The translations under genes and the position numbers were made by a program. This document shows, one piece after another, positions 25,819 to 34,687 of a DNA stretch of 64,000 nt. The stretch is from positions 1,426,001 to 1,490,000 of the forward strand of contig NZ_CP060716.1 in the NCBI RefSeq assembly GCF_014396385.1. The letters run 5' to 3'. Positions within the stretch are counted from its first letter, which is position 1. Every line of letters starts with the position of its first letter. The notes under the pieces were generated by a model, which worked only from the letters and a program-made list of their open reading frames with translations, was not told where the DNA came from and searched no databases. The stretch comes from Leucobacter denitrificans (GTDB taxonomy: Bacteria > Actinomycetota > Actinomycetes > Actinomycetales > Microbacteriaceae).

Positions 25819-26495
25819 TTTCGTTCGACAGTGCCGCAGTCGTCGCCCCCGACGGCACCGAGATTCTGCGACCTATCACCCTCACGCTCACTGAGCCTCG
25901 GGTGTCGATCGTGGGCGCGAATGGATCAGGCAAGTCGACGCTCGCGAGGCTCATCAATGGGTTGATAGAGCCAACCACTGGCAGTGTGCGAATCAACGAT
26001 CTCTACACCGTCCGAGACGGAGCAGAGGTGCGCAAAGCGGTTGGCTTCGTCTTCACCGACCCAGCTGCACAACTCATCATGCCGACGGTCATCGAAGACG
26101 TAGAACTATCGCTGCGGCGCACACACAAGTACCCCCGGGACCGTCGGACCGCGGCGATAGCTGCTCTCGAAAGGTTCGGCCTTGAGGCGCTCGCCGAGCG
26201 GAGCGTGCATACGCTCTCAGGTGGCCAGAAGCAGTTGCTCGCCATCGCGACAGTACTCTCGACCTCCCCCGCTACCCTCGTCGCCGACGAACCAACCACT
26301 CTGCTCGACCTGCACAACAGCATGCGCATCGGAGACCTGCTCATGTCGCTCGCGCAGCAGGTCATCGTTGTCACGCACGATCTCGAGCTTGCGGCTCGGG
26401 CAGACCGCACCCTCGTCGTCGCCGACGGATCCATCATCTTCGACGGCGACCCCGCCGAAGCGATCGCCCACTACCGCGCGAGCGTGACGCAATGA
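25815..26495 (+). CDS. bioM: ECF transporter ATPase for biotin (BioM)
   Basis: A 226-aa ABC ATPase: Walker A GANGSGKST, signature LSGGQKQ, Walker B TLVADEPT and the His switch VVTHDLE. It is short, as usual for EcfA/BioM. GTG start overlapping bioY stop, and its own TGA overlaps bioN ATG, so the three proteins are made in step. Confidence 0.93.
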   Translation: MISFDSAAVVAPDGTEILRPITLTLTEPRVSIVGANGSGKSTLARLINGLIEPTTGSVRINDLYTVRDGAEVRKAVGFVFTDPAAQLIMPTVIEDVELSLRRTHKYPRDRRTAAIAALERFGLEALAERSVHTLSGGQKQLLAIATVLSTSPATLVADEPTTLLDLHNSMRIGDLLMSLAQQVIVVTHDLELAARADRTLVVADGSIIFDGDPAEAIAHYRASVTQ

Positions 26496-27100
26496 TCACC
26501 TCTCCGCTCGGTGCGTACATCACAAGGCAGGGCCCACTGCACCGACTCAGGCCCGGTCTCAAACTGCTCGGCCTCTTTGTGCTTGCGATCGCAGTCATCG
26601 CGACCGGTGGGTGGATCTGGACCACCGCAGCGCTCTGCTTTTCGATCGCGCTCGCACTCGTCGCGGGGCTGCGGGGGCGAGATTTCTGGCGCGTCGCCCG
26701 GGGCTTCTCACTCATTGCAATTCCCCTCTTCGCTTTTCAGGCGTGGAGCGCCGGTTGGCTGCGCGGCTACGAGGTCGTCGGCGACCTCTTCGCGCTGATC
26801 CTTGCGGCGAGCGCAGTGACCGCCAGCACGAAGGCGACCGAGATGCTCGACACGATCGAGTGCGCGTTGCGACCGTTTCAGCGCTTCGGGGTGAACACAG
26901 AGCGTGTGGCGCTCACGTTCTCGCTTGCGATCCGCATGATTCCAGGGATTCAAGAGCTTGCGCGCGAAACCCTCGACGCGGCGCGCGCACGCGGCCTCGA
27001 GCGTAGCCCCCGGGCACGGTCAATACCACTCGTGCTGCGAACTGTCTCGCAGGCGCACCTGACAGGCGAGGCCCTCGCGGCCAGAGGCATCGGCGACTAG
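26492..27100 (+). CDS. bioN: ECF transporter T-component for biotin (BioN)
   Basis: A 202-aa membrane protein of the CbiQ/EcfT family. RLRPGLKLLGLFVLAIAVIA opens the membrane domain; the two coupling-helix motifs appear as DAARARGLE and GEALAARGI (Ala-Arg-Gly type). It couples the BioM ATPase to BioY. Last gene of the bioYMN operon. Confidence 0.92.
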   Translation: MITSPLGAYITRQGPLHRLRPGLKLLGLFVLAIAVIATGGWIWTTAALCFSIALALVAGLRGRDFWRVARGFSLIAIPLFAFQAWSAGWLRGYEVVGDLFALILAASAVTASTKATEMLDTIECALRPFQRFGVNTERVALTFSLAIRMIPGIQELARETLDAARARGLERSPRARSIPLVLRTVSQAHLTGEALAARGIGD

Positions 27101-27123
27101 CCCTCGCACCGTAGGCTAGGGGT

Positions 27124-27588
27124 ATGGCGAAGTCTGTGGATCTACCCGAGGGCGTTGACGAGAATTACGAGAATGTCGCCGTTCGCTCGGCACTCGAGGC
27201 GCTGCTCTCCACCCCTGACTACGCGCACCTCGCCGCTTTTCTCATGTCACTCCGAGAGGGCTACCTCGTCGTTGATGTGACGGGAGCAACCTCGAAAAAG
27301 AAGGGCGCTCGGGTGCGCACGATCCGCTCGACGAACGGGCAACTCGTGTTACCGATCTTCACGTCGATGGCGGAGTTGCGATCGATCTCACCCGCGGTGC
27401 GCGGCGAAGAGGTCAAGGGAGCGGTCATGCCAGCGAAGTCGGCGCTCGCGCTCATCACGACCGACCGCTTCGTCGCCGCGGAGTTCGACAAGGGTTCACT
27501 CTCGCAGGTCATTCTGCGCAAGTACATTTCGCTCGTGTTGGGTGACGACCCAATTACCGCCGAGCTGCTCGAGTCGGGTCGCTCATAG
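27124..27588 (+). CDS. SseB-family protein
   Basis: A 154-aa cytosolic protein resembling the SseB N-terminal domain: LPIFTSMAELRSISPAVRGE then AVMPAKSALALI, with the EFDKGS-type turn. Such proteins are common in actinobacteria and of unknown function. TAGGCT lies 6 nt before the ATG; AGGGGT between them could also serve as a ribosome site. It starts 23 nt after bioN and has its own promoter, followed by a strong terminator. Confidence 0.75.
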   Translation: MAKSVDLPEGVDENYENVAVRSALEALLSTPDYAHLAAFLMSLREGYLVVDVTGATSKKKGARVRTIRSTNGQLVLPIFTSMAELRSISPAVRGEEVKGAVMPAKSALALITTDRFVAAEFDKGSLSQVILRKYISLVLGDDPITAELLESGRS

Positions 27589-27589
27589 C

Positions 27590-27633
27590 GGTGTGGATCG
27601 GCTGCGCCTTTGACAGCTCCGCCGATCCACACC
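27590..27633. terminator. Bidirectional terminator
   Basis: GGTGTGGATCGGC pairs perfectly with GCCGATCCACACC (13 bp, 18-nt loop) between convergent genes. The arm contains the recurrent GTGGATC heptamer. Confidence 0.75.
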
Positions 27634-27654
27634 CTGCGAATACAACTCGCCGGC

Positions 27655-28227
27655 TTAGCGCGAACGGAACGCGCGAATAATCTGCGTGATGCCGAGCACC
27701 AGCATCCCGATGCCGAGCAGCCACCAGAGCGTGATCGCGCCCATGAGTGGCGAGAAGATGAGTGCGCCGCCAGCGAGCAGCGAGATGATGCCGTAGATGA
27801 TGCTCCAGACTTTGCTCTCGGACTTCGAGGCGGTGACGAATGAAAGTACGCCCTCGAAGATCCAGGTGACGCCGATCATGATCGAGAAAAGCAGAGCGGT
27901 GACGACCCCTGAGAACAGCAGGTTCGACATGATGATCACGCCACCGATGACGTACAGGATGCCAAGCAGAATGTACCCGACTCGCGACCACGCGCTGATG
28001 GATTTCGAGCGGAACGCGGTGCCAAAGTACACGAGGCCGGTGACGACCGCGTAAATGCCGATGAGCGCTGCGATGAGCAATAGTGCCGCGCCAGCGGTCG
28101 CCTTGGGTGCGAAGAGCACGAAGAGACCGAGGATGACTGCGATGAGACCGCCGACCCCGAAGAGAACGCGCGAGCCCTCGCCCGCATCTTGCTTTGGAGT
28201 AGACGTCGTTGTGGTGGTGTCGACCAT
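27655..28227 (-). CDS. HdeD/DUF308-family membrane protein
   Basis: A 190-aa protein with a Thr-rich cytosolic N-terminus (MVDTTTTTSTPKQDAGEGS) and six hydrophobic helices in three similar pairs, e.g. GGLIAVILGLFVLFAPKATA and GIISLLAGGALIFSPLMG, the repeat typical of DUF308/HdeD. In enterobacteria HdeD is linked to acid resistance; here function is unknown. AGGGGAGC ribosome site 5 nt before ATG. Confidence 0.88.
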   Translation of the reverse strand: MVDTTTTTSTPKQDAGEGSRVLFGVGGLIAVILGLFVLFAPKATAGAALLLIAALIGIYAVVTGLVYFGTAFRSKSISAWSRVGYILLGILYVIGGVIIMSNLLFSGVVTALLFSIMIGVTWIFEGVLSFVTASKSESKVWSIIYGIISLLAGGALIFSPLMGAITLWWLLGIGMLVLGITQIIRAFRSR

Positions 28228-28311
28228 AAAAGCTCCCCTAATTCGTCACTTCGCGATGCACCGCTTTCTCCAATGTTGCCATCTCGCGTGGCGAAATAGG
28301 GGATTTCAGCG

Positions 28312-28710
28312 TTATTCGCGCAACCGTTCGGTTCCGCGCGTCGGTTCTGACTGACCGTGAGCGACCGGCTCACCACTCTCGTCGACCGAAACGAACACGA
28401 TGCGCTCGAGCTGCAGCACTGCGTCGCCAGTAATCGCGTTCTCTACATTGCAACTCAGCACGATCGAGGTCGTACCAAAGCGCGCAATTGAAAACTCGAG
28501 TTCGAGCAGATCGCCGCGCTCAGCGCGCGCCATGAAGTTCACCTCTGAGATAAACCGCGTCACAATCTGCTTTGTACCGAGCTGAGCCATCGCGATGATT
28601 GCCGCATCCTCGTCGATCCAGGCGAGCAAGCGACCACCAAAAAGTGAACCATGCTGGTTAAGGTCTTCGGGCTTCACCCATTTGCGCACGATGTGTCGGT
28701 ATTCAGACAT
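28312..28710 (-). CDS. Acyl-CoA thioesterase (hotdog fold, YciA-like)
   Basis: A 132-aa single hotdog-domain protein. NQHGSLFGGRLLAWIDEDAA is the conserved helix-loop with the catalytic acidic residue, and VTRFISEVNFMARAERGDLL and EFSIARFGTTSIVLSCNVEN form the sheet. Family members hydrolyse acyl-CoAs to free acids and CoA in the cytosol. TAGGCT 6 nt before the ATG (leaderless). No functional link to neighbours is obvious. Confidence 0.9.
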   Translation of the reverse strand: MSEYRHIVRKWVKPEDLNQHGSLFGGRLLAWIDEDAAIIAMAQLGTKQIVTRFISEVNFMARAERGDLLELEFSIARFGTTSIVLSCNVENAITGDAVLQLERIVFVSVDESGEPVAHGQSEPTRGTERLRE

Positions 28711-28751
28711 GCGCTCAGCCTAGCCGCTGCCCGATCCACACCACCGTGGTG

Positions 28752-28973
28752 TTACTCAGCTGATTCGCTCGCCGAGGCGCTTTCGGTGTCGGCATGTTTT
28801 GCGCGTGACACATCGGCGTTGTGCTCGCCTGCGACCTCGTCAGGGTCAGACTTGGTGGTGTGCGTCGCTGGCCCCAAGTGCGAGGCACCGCCCTCATCAA
28901 CCCACCCGTCCCCTGGCGTGTGGGCCGGATCCGACTCATGATCGTGCTGGCTCTTCTTCACATCGTTAGACAT
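28752..28973 (-). CDS. Small acidic disordered protein
   Basis: A 73-aa hydrophilic protein (MSNDVKKSQHDHESDPAHTP onward), rich in Asp, Glu, Ser and His with no hydrophobic core and ending SASASESAE. AAGGGAGTGCGGAA ahead of the ATG is a good ribosome site, which supports this being a real gene; a 7-codon extension is possible. Not recognised; low-complexity stress-type or hypothetical protein. Confidence 0.55.
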   Translation of the reverse strand: MSNDVKKSQHDHESDPAHTPGDGWVDEGGASHLGPATHTTKSDPDEVAGEHNADVSRAKHADTESASASESAE

Positions 28974-29059
28974 TTCCGCACTCCCTTCAAACACACCTAT
29001 TGCTTCACACGATACGCCTCAACCGGATCTTCAGCCAGGGTGCACATAAGATGGGCGAC

Positions 29060-29458
29060 ATGAAGCGCATACTCACCTACGGCACCTTTGACCTTCTACA
29101 CTGGGGCCACATTCGGTTGCTCAAGCGCGCAAAGAGCCTAGGCGACTACCTCGTTGTCGCCGCTTCGACCGAGGAATTCAACGCGGGCAAAGGCAAGAAG
29201 ACCTATCACGACTTCGAGACCCGCAAAAACATGCTCGAGGCTGTTCGCTACGTCGACCTCGTCATTCCCGAAGAGGCGTGGGATCAGAAGATCAACGACG
29301 TCAAGAAGTACGAGATCGACACCGTCGTCATGGGTGGCGACTGGGAAGGCGATCCCAGGTTCGAGATTCTCACCGAGTACTGCGACGTCGTTTACCTCGA
29401 TCGCACCGAGGGCGTCTCCACGACAAAGATTAAGCGCGACCTCGGAGTAAACTCCTAG
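29060..29458 (+). CDS. tagD: Glycerol-3-phosphate cytidylyltransferase
   Basis: A 132-aa nucleotidyltransferase making CDP-glycerol from CTP and sn-glycerol 3-phosphate, the donor for glycerol-phosphate wall polymers. MKRILTYGTFDLLHWGHIRL carries the HxGH motif and RTEGVSTTKIK the second signature; the sequence aligns end to end with Bacillus TagD as I remember it. The ATG three codons upstream is an alternative start. Convergent with the amino-acid importer. No CDP-glycerol polymerase is in the window, so the polymer genes are elsewhere. Confidence 0.92.
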   Translation: MKRILTYGTFDLLHWGHIRLLKRAKSLGDYLVVAASTEEFNAGKGKKTYHDFETRKNMLEAVRYVDLVIPEEAWDQKINDVKKYEIDTVVMGGDWEGDPRFEILTEYCDVVYLDRTEGVSTTKIKRDLGVNS

Positions 29459-29472
29459 CTCACTCCGAGCCC

Positions 29473-30246
29473 TTACAGCACCTTCGAGAGGAACGCCTTC
29501 GTGCGCTCGCGCTGCGGGTTCGTGAGCACCTCGACTGGATCGCCCGACTCTACGACGACGCCGCCATCCATGAAGACCAGCTCGTCGGCAACCTCGCGGG
29601 CGAACCCCATCTCGTGCGTCACGACGATCATCGTCATGCCGCTCTCGGCGAGGCCCTTCATGACATCGAGCACCTCGCCTACGAGCTCGGGGTCGAGCGC
29701 ACTTGTCGGCTCGTCAAAAAGCATGAGCTTCGGCTCCATCGCAAGGGCGCGAGCAATTGCGACACGCTGCTGCTGCCCACCCGAAAGGTGCGCCGGGTAG
29801 TAGTCATGGCGCTCGGCAAGCCCCACGCGCGCGAGCAACTCCATTGCCCGCGTCTGGAGGGACGCCTTCGACCCCTTCTTCAAGAGGGTCGGTGCCATCA
29901 TCACGTTTTCGAGCGCAGTCTTGTGCGGGAAGAGGTTGAAGCGCTGAAACACCATGCCGATGTCGCGGCGCTGCTTCGCCGCTTCCTTCGGATGCATCTC
30001 GTAGATCTTGTCGCCACTCTGGCGGTACCCGACAAGCTCGCCATCAACCCAGAGCCTGCCTGCGTTGATCGTCTCAAGGTGATTAATGCAGCGCAAGAAC
30101 GTTGACTTGCCAGAGCCAGAAGGCCCGACAAGGCACAGCACCTCGCCGCGCTTCACCTCAAGTGAGATCGACTTGAGCACTTCGTTTGAGCCAAACGACT
30201 TTGAGACCGCTTCGGCCTTCACCATTGGGGTTTGTTCGTCGCTCAT
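29473..30246 (-). CDS. Polar amino acid ABC importer, ATPase
   Basis: A 257-aa GlnQ-like ATPase: Walker [11 protein letters not shown]-loop [20 protein letters not shown], signature [15 protein letters not shown], Walker [15 protein letters not shown] and VVTHEMGFA. The chosen ATG ([20 protein letters not shown]) follows GGAGGCGGCGGAG but lies inside the 3' end of the permease gene, giving an 89-nt overlap; a second ATG 7 codons on would reduce it. Last gene of a leftward SBP-permease-ATPase operon. Confidence 0.92.
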   Translation of the reverse strand: MSDEQTPMVKAEAVSKSFGSNEVLKSISLEVKRGEVLCLVGPSGSGKSTFLRCINHLETINAGRLWVDGELVGYRQSGDKIYEMHPKEAAKQRRDIGMVFQRFNLFPHKTALENVMMAPTLLKKGSKASLQTRAMELLARVGLAERHDYYPAHLSGGQQQRVAIARALAMEPKLMLFDEPTSALDPELVGEVLDVMKGLAESGMTMIVVTHEMGFAREVADELVFMDGGVVVESGDPVEVLTNPQRERTKAFLSKVL

Positions 30247-31273
30247 GCTCCGCCGCCTCCGGGTCGTTCGTGTGGGGGAACGATATTCTCGCCCCGGCCT
30301 TGCTTGGATAGGTCGGATGCGTCTCACCGACGACAGTGACCGTAGAAGTTTCAACCGATGGCTTCATTACATCTGGTCGCTGGGATACGCCCTTTGCGAA
30401 GTGCTTCTCGAGGTAGTACTGACCAACCATTAGTATTGAAGTGACGGTCAAGTACCAGATCGAAGCGACGATGAGCATCGGCACTGGCTGATACGTCACA
30501 GCCGAAATGTCGCGGGCTCGACCATAGAGATCGAGCGTGAACGGCACTGCCGTCACGAGTGAGGTTGTTTTCAGCATTGAAATAACCTCGTTGCCAGTTG
30601 GCGGAATGATGACGCGCATCGCCTGCGGCAAAATCACACGAGTCATCGTGTGCCACCAGCCAAGACCAAGTGCAATCGCGGCCTCGTCTTGCCCCTTATC
30701 GACGGCGAGCAGACCCGCGCGAACAATCTCGGCCATGTATGCGGCCTCGTTGAGCGCAAGGCCAATCACCGCGAGCGTAAAGTACGTGAATAGATCTTTC
30801 GTGTCAATCGACAAAAGCGCTTCCGTGAACGGAATGCCAAGCTCGATGGTCTTGTAGATCGTCGGGACCAGGCCCCAGAAGACGAGCTGCACATACACCG
30901 GTGTGCCTCGGAACAACCAGAGGAACACCCATGCCACCGCAGCAACGACCGGGTTCGGTGAGAGCCGCATGACCGCCATGGTTACACCGAGAATGATCGC
31001 AATGATCATTGAGTAGACGGTGAGCTGCAGCGTGTACCAAGCACCCGTAACGATGCGCTCGTCGAAGAGATACTGCCCGACTACGCCCCAGTTGTAGACG
31101 GGCCGGTTGAACGCCGCGTCGTAGATGAAGAGACCCGCGAGAATGATGAGCACGACCGCGAACACGGTACGCCCGTTGTGTCGTAGGCGGATCGCCTGAA
31201 TTGCCTCGGGCTTCGCGTGATCGGTGGCGACATTGCCCCCGGATCCCCCGCTCCCGTACTGATTGTCTGTCAT
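30158..31273 (-). CDS. Polar amino acid ABC importer, permease
   Basis: A 371-aa HisM/GlnP-type permease, longer than the usual 220-250. The MetI domain has the EAA loop [24 protein letters not shown] sequence ([20 protein letters not shown]) and [20 protein letters not shown]. It has an N-terminal 35-residue hydrophilic part ([20 protein letters not shown]) with an extra helix, and a C-terminal hydrophilic tail of about 80 residues that runs 89 nt into the ATPase gene. The tail has no recognised domain, and whether it is full-length in the cell is uncertain. GGAAGAG precedes the ATG. Confidence 0.88.
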   Translation of the reverse strand: MTDNQYGSGGSGGNVATDHAKPEAIQAIRLRHNGRTVFAVVLIILAGLFIYDAAFNRPVYNWGVVGQYLFDERIVTGAWYTLQLTVYSMIIAIILGVTMAVMRLSPNPVVAAVAWVFLWLFRGTPVYVQLVFWGLVPTIYKTIELGIPFTEALLSIDTKDLFTYFTLAVIGLALNEAAYMAEIVRAGLLAVDKGQDEAAIALGLGWWHTMTRVILPQAMRVIIPPTGNEVISMLKTTSLVTAVPFTLDLYGRARDISAVTYQPVPMLIVASIWYLTVTSILMVGQYYLEKHFAKGVSQRPDVMKPSVETSTVTVVGETHPTYPSKAGARISFPHTNDPEAAEHERRTNPNGEGRSGLKVVWLKRSAQVDLT

Positions 31274-31337
31274 GGGAATCTCTTCCTACTTCTCACTGTT
31301 CATCGTGCAGCCCCCAAGAGCTGTGAGAGAGCACGCA

Positions 31338-31377
31338 GTTTGACCGGCGCAGATGCGAACACCCGCACCGGTCAAAC
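31338..31377 (-). promoter_or_regulatory. Intercistronic hairpin between binding protein and permease
   Basis: GTTTGACCGG pairs with CCGGTCAAAC (10 bp, 20-nt loop). Such hairpins after the binding-protein gene usually protect its mRNA or cause partial termination so the binding protein is made in excess. Confidence 0.6.
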
Positions 31378-31392
31378 CACACACCTTGCTGG

Positions 31393-32292
31393 TTAGTTCT
31401 GGCCAGCGTTGATTGTTGCGGTGTCGAGAGCGCCCGACTCAATACCTGCGCGAGTCAGGATGTCGAGGTAGGTGCCATCGTCCATCAGCGACTGGAGTGC
31501 CGCCTGAACCGCCTTGGTCATATCGCTGTCCTGCTGGGTAGCGAAGCCGTATGGCGCTGCGTCGAAGAGATCGCCAACGAGCTCGAGCTGGTCGCTGAGC
31601 TGGGTCACTGCGTCGCCGGTGACCGGTGAGTCAGCCGAGAATGCGTCTGCGCGGCCATCAACAACTGCCTGAGTTACCTCTGGCTGACCGTCGAAGCGCA
31701 GCACCTCGATCTCAGGCTCGCCTGCGTCGATGCAGGCCTGGTTCTTGGCAGGAAGCTCGTCCGTGTCCTGAACCGTGGTTGCCTGAACTGCGATCGTGAG
31801 GCCGCACGCATTGTCAGGATCCACATCAGACCCAATCTGGCCAGCCCACTGGCTACCGGCATTGAGGAAGTTCACGAAATCAACCGACTTCTGACGCTCA
31901 ACGGTGTCGGTGAATGAGGAAGAACCCATGTTCAGGGCACCCTCTTGAATGCGAGGGATGATGCTGTCGAAGCCAAGGATCTCCCACTCGGGTTCGAGAC
32001 CGAGCTTCGCTGACACAGCCTCAGCGAGCTCAACGCCCCAACCAGTGGGGTTGCCATCTGCGTCCTTGTACTCGTTCGGTGGGTACTCGGCATCGGTGCC
32101 AATGGTGAGTACTCCCGAATCCTTCACATCCGCTGGCAGCAGCGCAACTGCGGCATCATCTGGCTGGATCGAAGCTGCAGCCTCGGGCGCGTCGTTTGAA
32201 CCGCCGCCTTCGGTCTCGGCGTTGTTCACGCAGCCAGTGAGAACGAGCGCTGCAGCAGCAGCGAGCGCAGGAAGCGCGTAGCGAATCTTCAT
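31393..32292 (-). CDS. Polar amino acid ABC importer, lipoprotein binding protein
   Basis: A 299-aa family-3 solute-binding protein. MKIRYALPALAAAAALVLTG followed by Cys21 is a lipoprotein signal with lipobox LTGC; mature residues include VLTIGTDAEYPPNEYKDADG and GWGVELAEAVSAKLGLEPEW, with the conserved Arg/Asp of amino-acid-binding members. AGGAGAAATCG precedes the ATG. First gene of the operon with permease and ATPase. Likely substrate is a polar or basic amino acid; the specific one cannot be read. Confidence 0.93.
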   Translation of the reverse strand: MKIRYALPALAAAAALVLTGCVNNAETEGGGSNDAPEAAASIQPDDAAVALLPADVKDSGVLTIGTDAEYPPNEYKDADGNPTGWGVELAEAVSAKLGLEPEWEILGFDSIIPRIQEGALNMGSSSFTDTVERQKSVDFVNFLNAGSQWAGQIGSDVDPDNACGLTIAVQATTVQDTDELPAKNQACIDAGEPEIEVLRFDGQPEVTQAVVDGRADAFSADSPVTGDAVTQLSDQLELVGDLFDAAPYGFATQQDSDMTKAVQAALQSLMDDGTYLDILTRAGIESGALDTATINAGQN

Positions 32293-32482
32293 CGATTTCT
32301 CCTAGATAAGAGGGTGGTTTACAACATTGAAACCTCGAAGCGAGCGTAACGTGTTCCGAAGTCCCGACAGTAGCCAGAGTATCTACCCGGCTCCATATAA
32401 GGTCTGGAACAGCGCCGTATTGTTGTCGAACTGTGTCTGGAATCTCGGATCAGTCTCGATGACTCTTAAGCTAAAAAAATAG
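32293..32482 (-). other. Upstream region of the amino-acid importer
   Basis: No gene is seen. It should contain the importer promoter, but no convincing -35/-10 pair stands out. Its right end holds the T tract (on the minus strand) of the tRNA terminator. Confidence 0.4.
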
Positions 32483-32528
32483 AAATAGCCCCTGACCATG
32501 GCATAAAATCCCAGGTCAGGGGCTATTT
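32483..32528 (-). terminator. Terminator of tRNA-Ser(GGA)
   Basis: AAATAGCCCCTGACC pairs perfectly with GGTCAGGGGCTATTT (15 bp, 16-nt loop) and is followed leftward by a seven-T run. It begins one base after the encoded CCA. Confidence 0.88.
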
Positions 32529-32616
32529 TGGCGGAGGATAGGGGATTTGAACCCCTGAGGGCGTGAACCCAACACGCGTTCCAGGCGTGCGCCATAGGCC
32601 GCTAGGCGAATCCTCC
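32529..32616 (-). tRNA. tRNA-Ser (anticodon GGA)
   Basis: The RNA starts GGAGGATTCGCCTAGCGGCC and ends GGGGTTCAAATCCCCTATCC-TCCGCCA with CCA encoded. Acceptor GGAGGAT pairs with ATCCTCC; anticodon stem CACGC/GCGTG encloses CTGGAAC, giving anticodon GGA (UCC/UCU codons). The long variable arm (GGGTTCACGCCC region) confirms a class II tRNA. A possible -10 TAGACT lies about 40 nt upstream. Confidence 0.95.
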
Positions 32617-32723
32617 TTATTAACCGAGCGCGCTCAGTCAACGCCGACAAGTCTAGCGCGTTCACGGCGCACATTTGACCGACTCGCAATCGGCGCAACT
32701 TCCTGTGAACTTCCTGCCCGGAT

Positions 32724-32753
32724 TTGAAATGTAACAGAACCATAACGCATACT
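32724..32753 (+). promoter_or_regulatory. Sigma-A-like promoter of the CHAP gene
   Basis: TTGAAA, an 18-nt spacer and CATACT, placed about 60 nt before the GTG start in AT-rich DNA. Confidence 0.5.
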
Positions 32754-32812
32754 AGTGAGGTTGCCATTTCGTTAAATGTGCATATGTGGATTATTTATTT
32801 GGAGTTAAGTTA

Positions 32813-33448
32813 GTGCCATCACCCGCGAAGCCGTTTGTGGTCAGTCTTGTGGCGCTCGTTACTTTTTCATTTGGCGTTGCCCCTGCCGTAGCTTCTGAGA
32901 CGATCGATATGTCTCCTGTTGCGGCGTCATCACCCGCAGTCACCGTTGAGGCGCAGTCCCTCAACACGCTCGGCGATCCAACATCGTTGCCCGCAATCAG
33001 CTCAGTACTCGAGCTCAGCGAGGCCGCAAATGCCAGCCACAATTTTGATGTCGAAGCCACCATTGCCGCCGCGACCGCAGAGGTCGGCACCAGCCGCGCG
33101 ACCGGTTGGGGTCAGCCCGGCGAGTGCATCGTCTCCGCTCAACGGTGGATCCAGGCTGGTGGCGGCGCATGGACGGGCGGCGGCGACCCCGTTTCGAACT
33201 ACAACGGCGCCCTTCGCCTCCCACTGTCAGACGTTCAGCGCGGAGACATCATTCAGTACGAGAACCTCGCCTTCCCCACTTCCTGGGTTTCGGGCGTACA
33301 CACCGTACTTGTTACCGGCGTGAACGAAGACGGGACGCTCTCTATTATTGAGTCGAACAATCCCGGTGGATCGGGGCTCGTCGGTGCGAACGACAGCTGG
33401 ACACCAAGCCCGCCCGCCGGCTTCCAAGCAGTTGTCTGGCGCTTCTAG
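32813..33448 (+). CDS. Secreted CHAP-domain peptidoglycan amidase
   Basis: A 211-aa exported protein. The GTG start follows GGAG by 8 nt; the signal peptide is roughly residues 1-28 (hydrophobic FVVSLVALVTFSFGVAPAVA). After a linker, the C-terminal 110 residues form a CHAP/NlpC-P60-like domain: GECIVSAQRWIQAGG (catalytic Cys), GDIIQYENLAFPTSWVSGVH then HTVLVTG (His) and IIESNNPGG (Asn/polar residue). Probably cleaves or remodels peptidoglycan outside the cell. Convergent with the glycosyltransferase pair, overlapping by 4 nt. Confidence 0.82.
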   Translation: MPSPAKPFVVSLVALVTFSFGVAPAVASETIDMSPVAASSPAVTVEAQSLNTLGDPTSLPAISSVLELSEAANASHNFDVEATIAAATAEVGTSRATGWGQPGECIVSAQRWIQAGGGAWTGGGDPVSNYNGALRLPLSDVQRGDIIQYENLAFPTSWVSGVHTVLVTGVNEDGTLSIIESNNPGGSGLVGANDSWTPSPPAGFQAVVWRF

Positions 33449-34683
33449 TTCCGCTGACTAAGTACGCTTTCGTACAGCTTCACCATCGCCGCGGTCTTGC
33501 TTGATTGCAGCATGGTCGAGCCTTCGGCCTGAGAAACCCTGAGTTGCCCAGGCGCAGCCGCTAGCTCTGACACTGCGGCGCGAATCGTCTGCGCGAGCGC
33601 AGCGACACTCGCATCTGGTGCGAGCCACGAAGGCGAGACACCCACATCACTCGCGATATTTGGATCGCAAAAAATCGTGGGGGTTCCGAGAGCCGCAGCT
33701 TCAAACGGAGTAAGCCCCTGCGTCTCGAACCCGACCGAGGTCTGCACGAGCGCATCGGCATCGCGCATCGCGGCGAGCGCCTCAGGGTAAGAAACGGGCG
33801 CCTCGATCCGCACTCGCTCGCCCAGCCCCAACTCGGCGATTCGCCGCCGAACTTTCTCAAGCAACAGCCCGGCACCGTAGAGCACAACGTCGGCCTCAAC
33901 ATCTGCCTCACTGAATGCTGAGACGAACTCGAGCACGCGTTTCTCATGGCTCATGCGCCCAAGCCAGACGAGGCGCGGCCGCTCTCTCGGTGAACGTTCG
34001 TTGCGACGTGTCTGCTCGATCAGTTCGTCGTCTACCCCGCCCGGTGTTACCTCAACGTGTGAAGCAACGCCGTGGAGCACCAGTTGGTCAGCGAAGTGCT
34101 GCGACGGAGCCGTGACAAGCTCAGCGACCTGGGTGAGGTCTGCGAGATAACGCCACGCTCCGCTCGGGCGCCGCATATGAGTTTCTGCGGCACGCCTTGT
34201 CTTACCCACCGCCATCCTGCGCCACACCCGCAGGCCAGCAAATGCGAGAGGCGCGAGAGGCGTCACGGCGCGGGTTCCCTCGTCAACATTGTTGTGCATC
34301 GTGAAGACCACGGGCAGACCAAGGCCTCTCGCCGCACGAAGCCCAATCATTGCCCCCCAGAAGTCCCCCTGAATATGCACGAGGTCGACCGGAGGCGCAC
34401 CGGCGGCGACACGAGCATTGAGTGCGCGCGCAAAGGCCCGGTCAGTCTTCCTCCCTGGCCAAGAGACGCCGTATTCGAGGTCACGTGTAATGGGCCAAGA
34501 AGGGAGGTTGATGTACGCTTCGCGACCCACATCGGCGACCTGGTAACCGCGGCGATGAAGGCGCGGGGCCGCGATGGTGGCCGTGTGACCAGCGAGCTCG
34601 AGCGCACGCCGCTGCAGCCTCAACGCCACCTGCACACCCCCAAGCGAGTCGGGGTGCTGGTCGGTGACAATAAGGATGTGCAT
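33445..34683 (-). CDS. GT4-family glycosyltransferase
   Basis: A 412-aa retaining GT-B enzyme. MHILIVTDQHPDSLGGVQVA is the acceptor-side Rossmann start with the GG loop; RPRLVWLGRMSHEKRVLEFV and FETQGLTPFEAAALGTPTIF carry the donor-site Arg/Lys and E-x7-E. The start ATG lies 4 nt after the upstream glycosyltransferase stop, so the two are translationally linked. Likely adds sugars to a lipid or wall glycan; acceptor and donor unknown. Confidence 0.88.
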   Translation of the reverse strand: MHILIVTDQHPDSLGGVQVALRLQRRALELAGHTATIAAPRLHRRGYQVADVGREAYINLPSWPITRDLEYGVSWPGRKTDRAFARALNARVAAGAPPVDLVHIQGDFWGAMIGLRAARGLGLPVVFTMHNNVDEGTRAVTPLAPLAFAGLRVWRRMAVGKTRRAAETHMRRPSGAWRYLADLTQVAELVTAPSQHFADQLVLHGVASHVEVTPGGVDDELIEQTRRNERSPRERPRLVWLGRMSHEKRVLEFVSAFSEADVEADVVLYGAGLLLEKVRRRIAELGLGERVRIEAPVSYPEALAAMRDADALVQTSVGFETQGLTPFEAAALGTPTIFCDPNIASDVGVSPSWLAPDASVAALAQTIRAAVSELAAAPGQLRVSQAEGSTMLQSSKTAAMVKLYESVLSQRN

Positions 34684-34687
34684 GTGT

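Noticed and set aside
28738..28752. ACACCAC-C-GTGGTGT palindrome as a terminator
   Set aside because: A 7-bp stem with a one-base loop cannot form a stable RNA hairpin, and there is no T tract.
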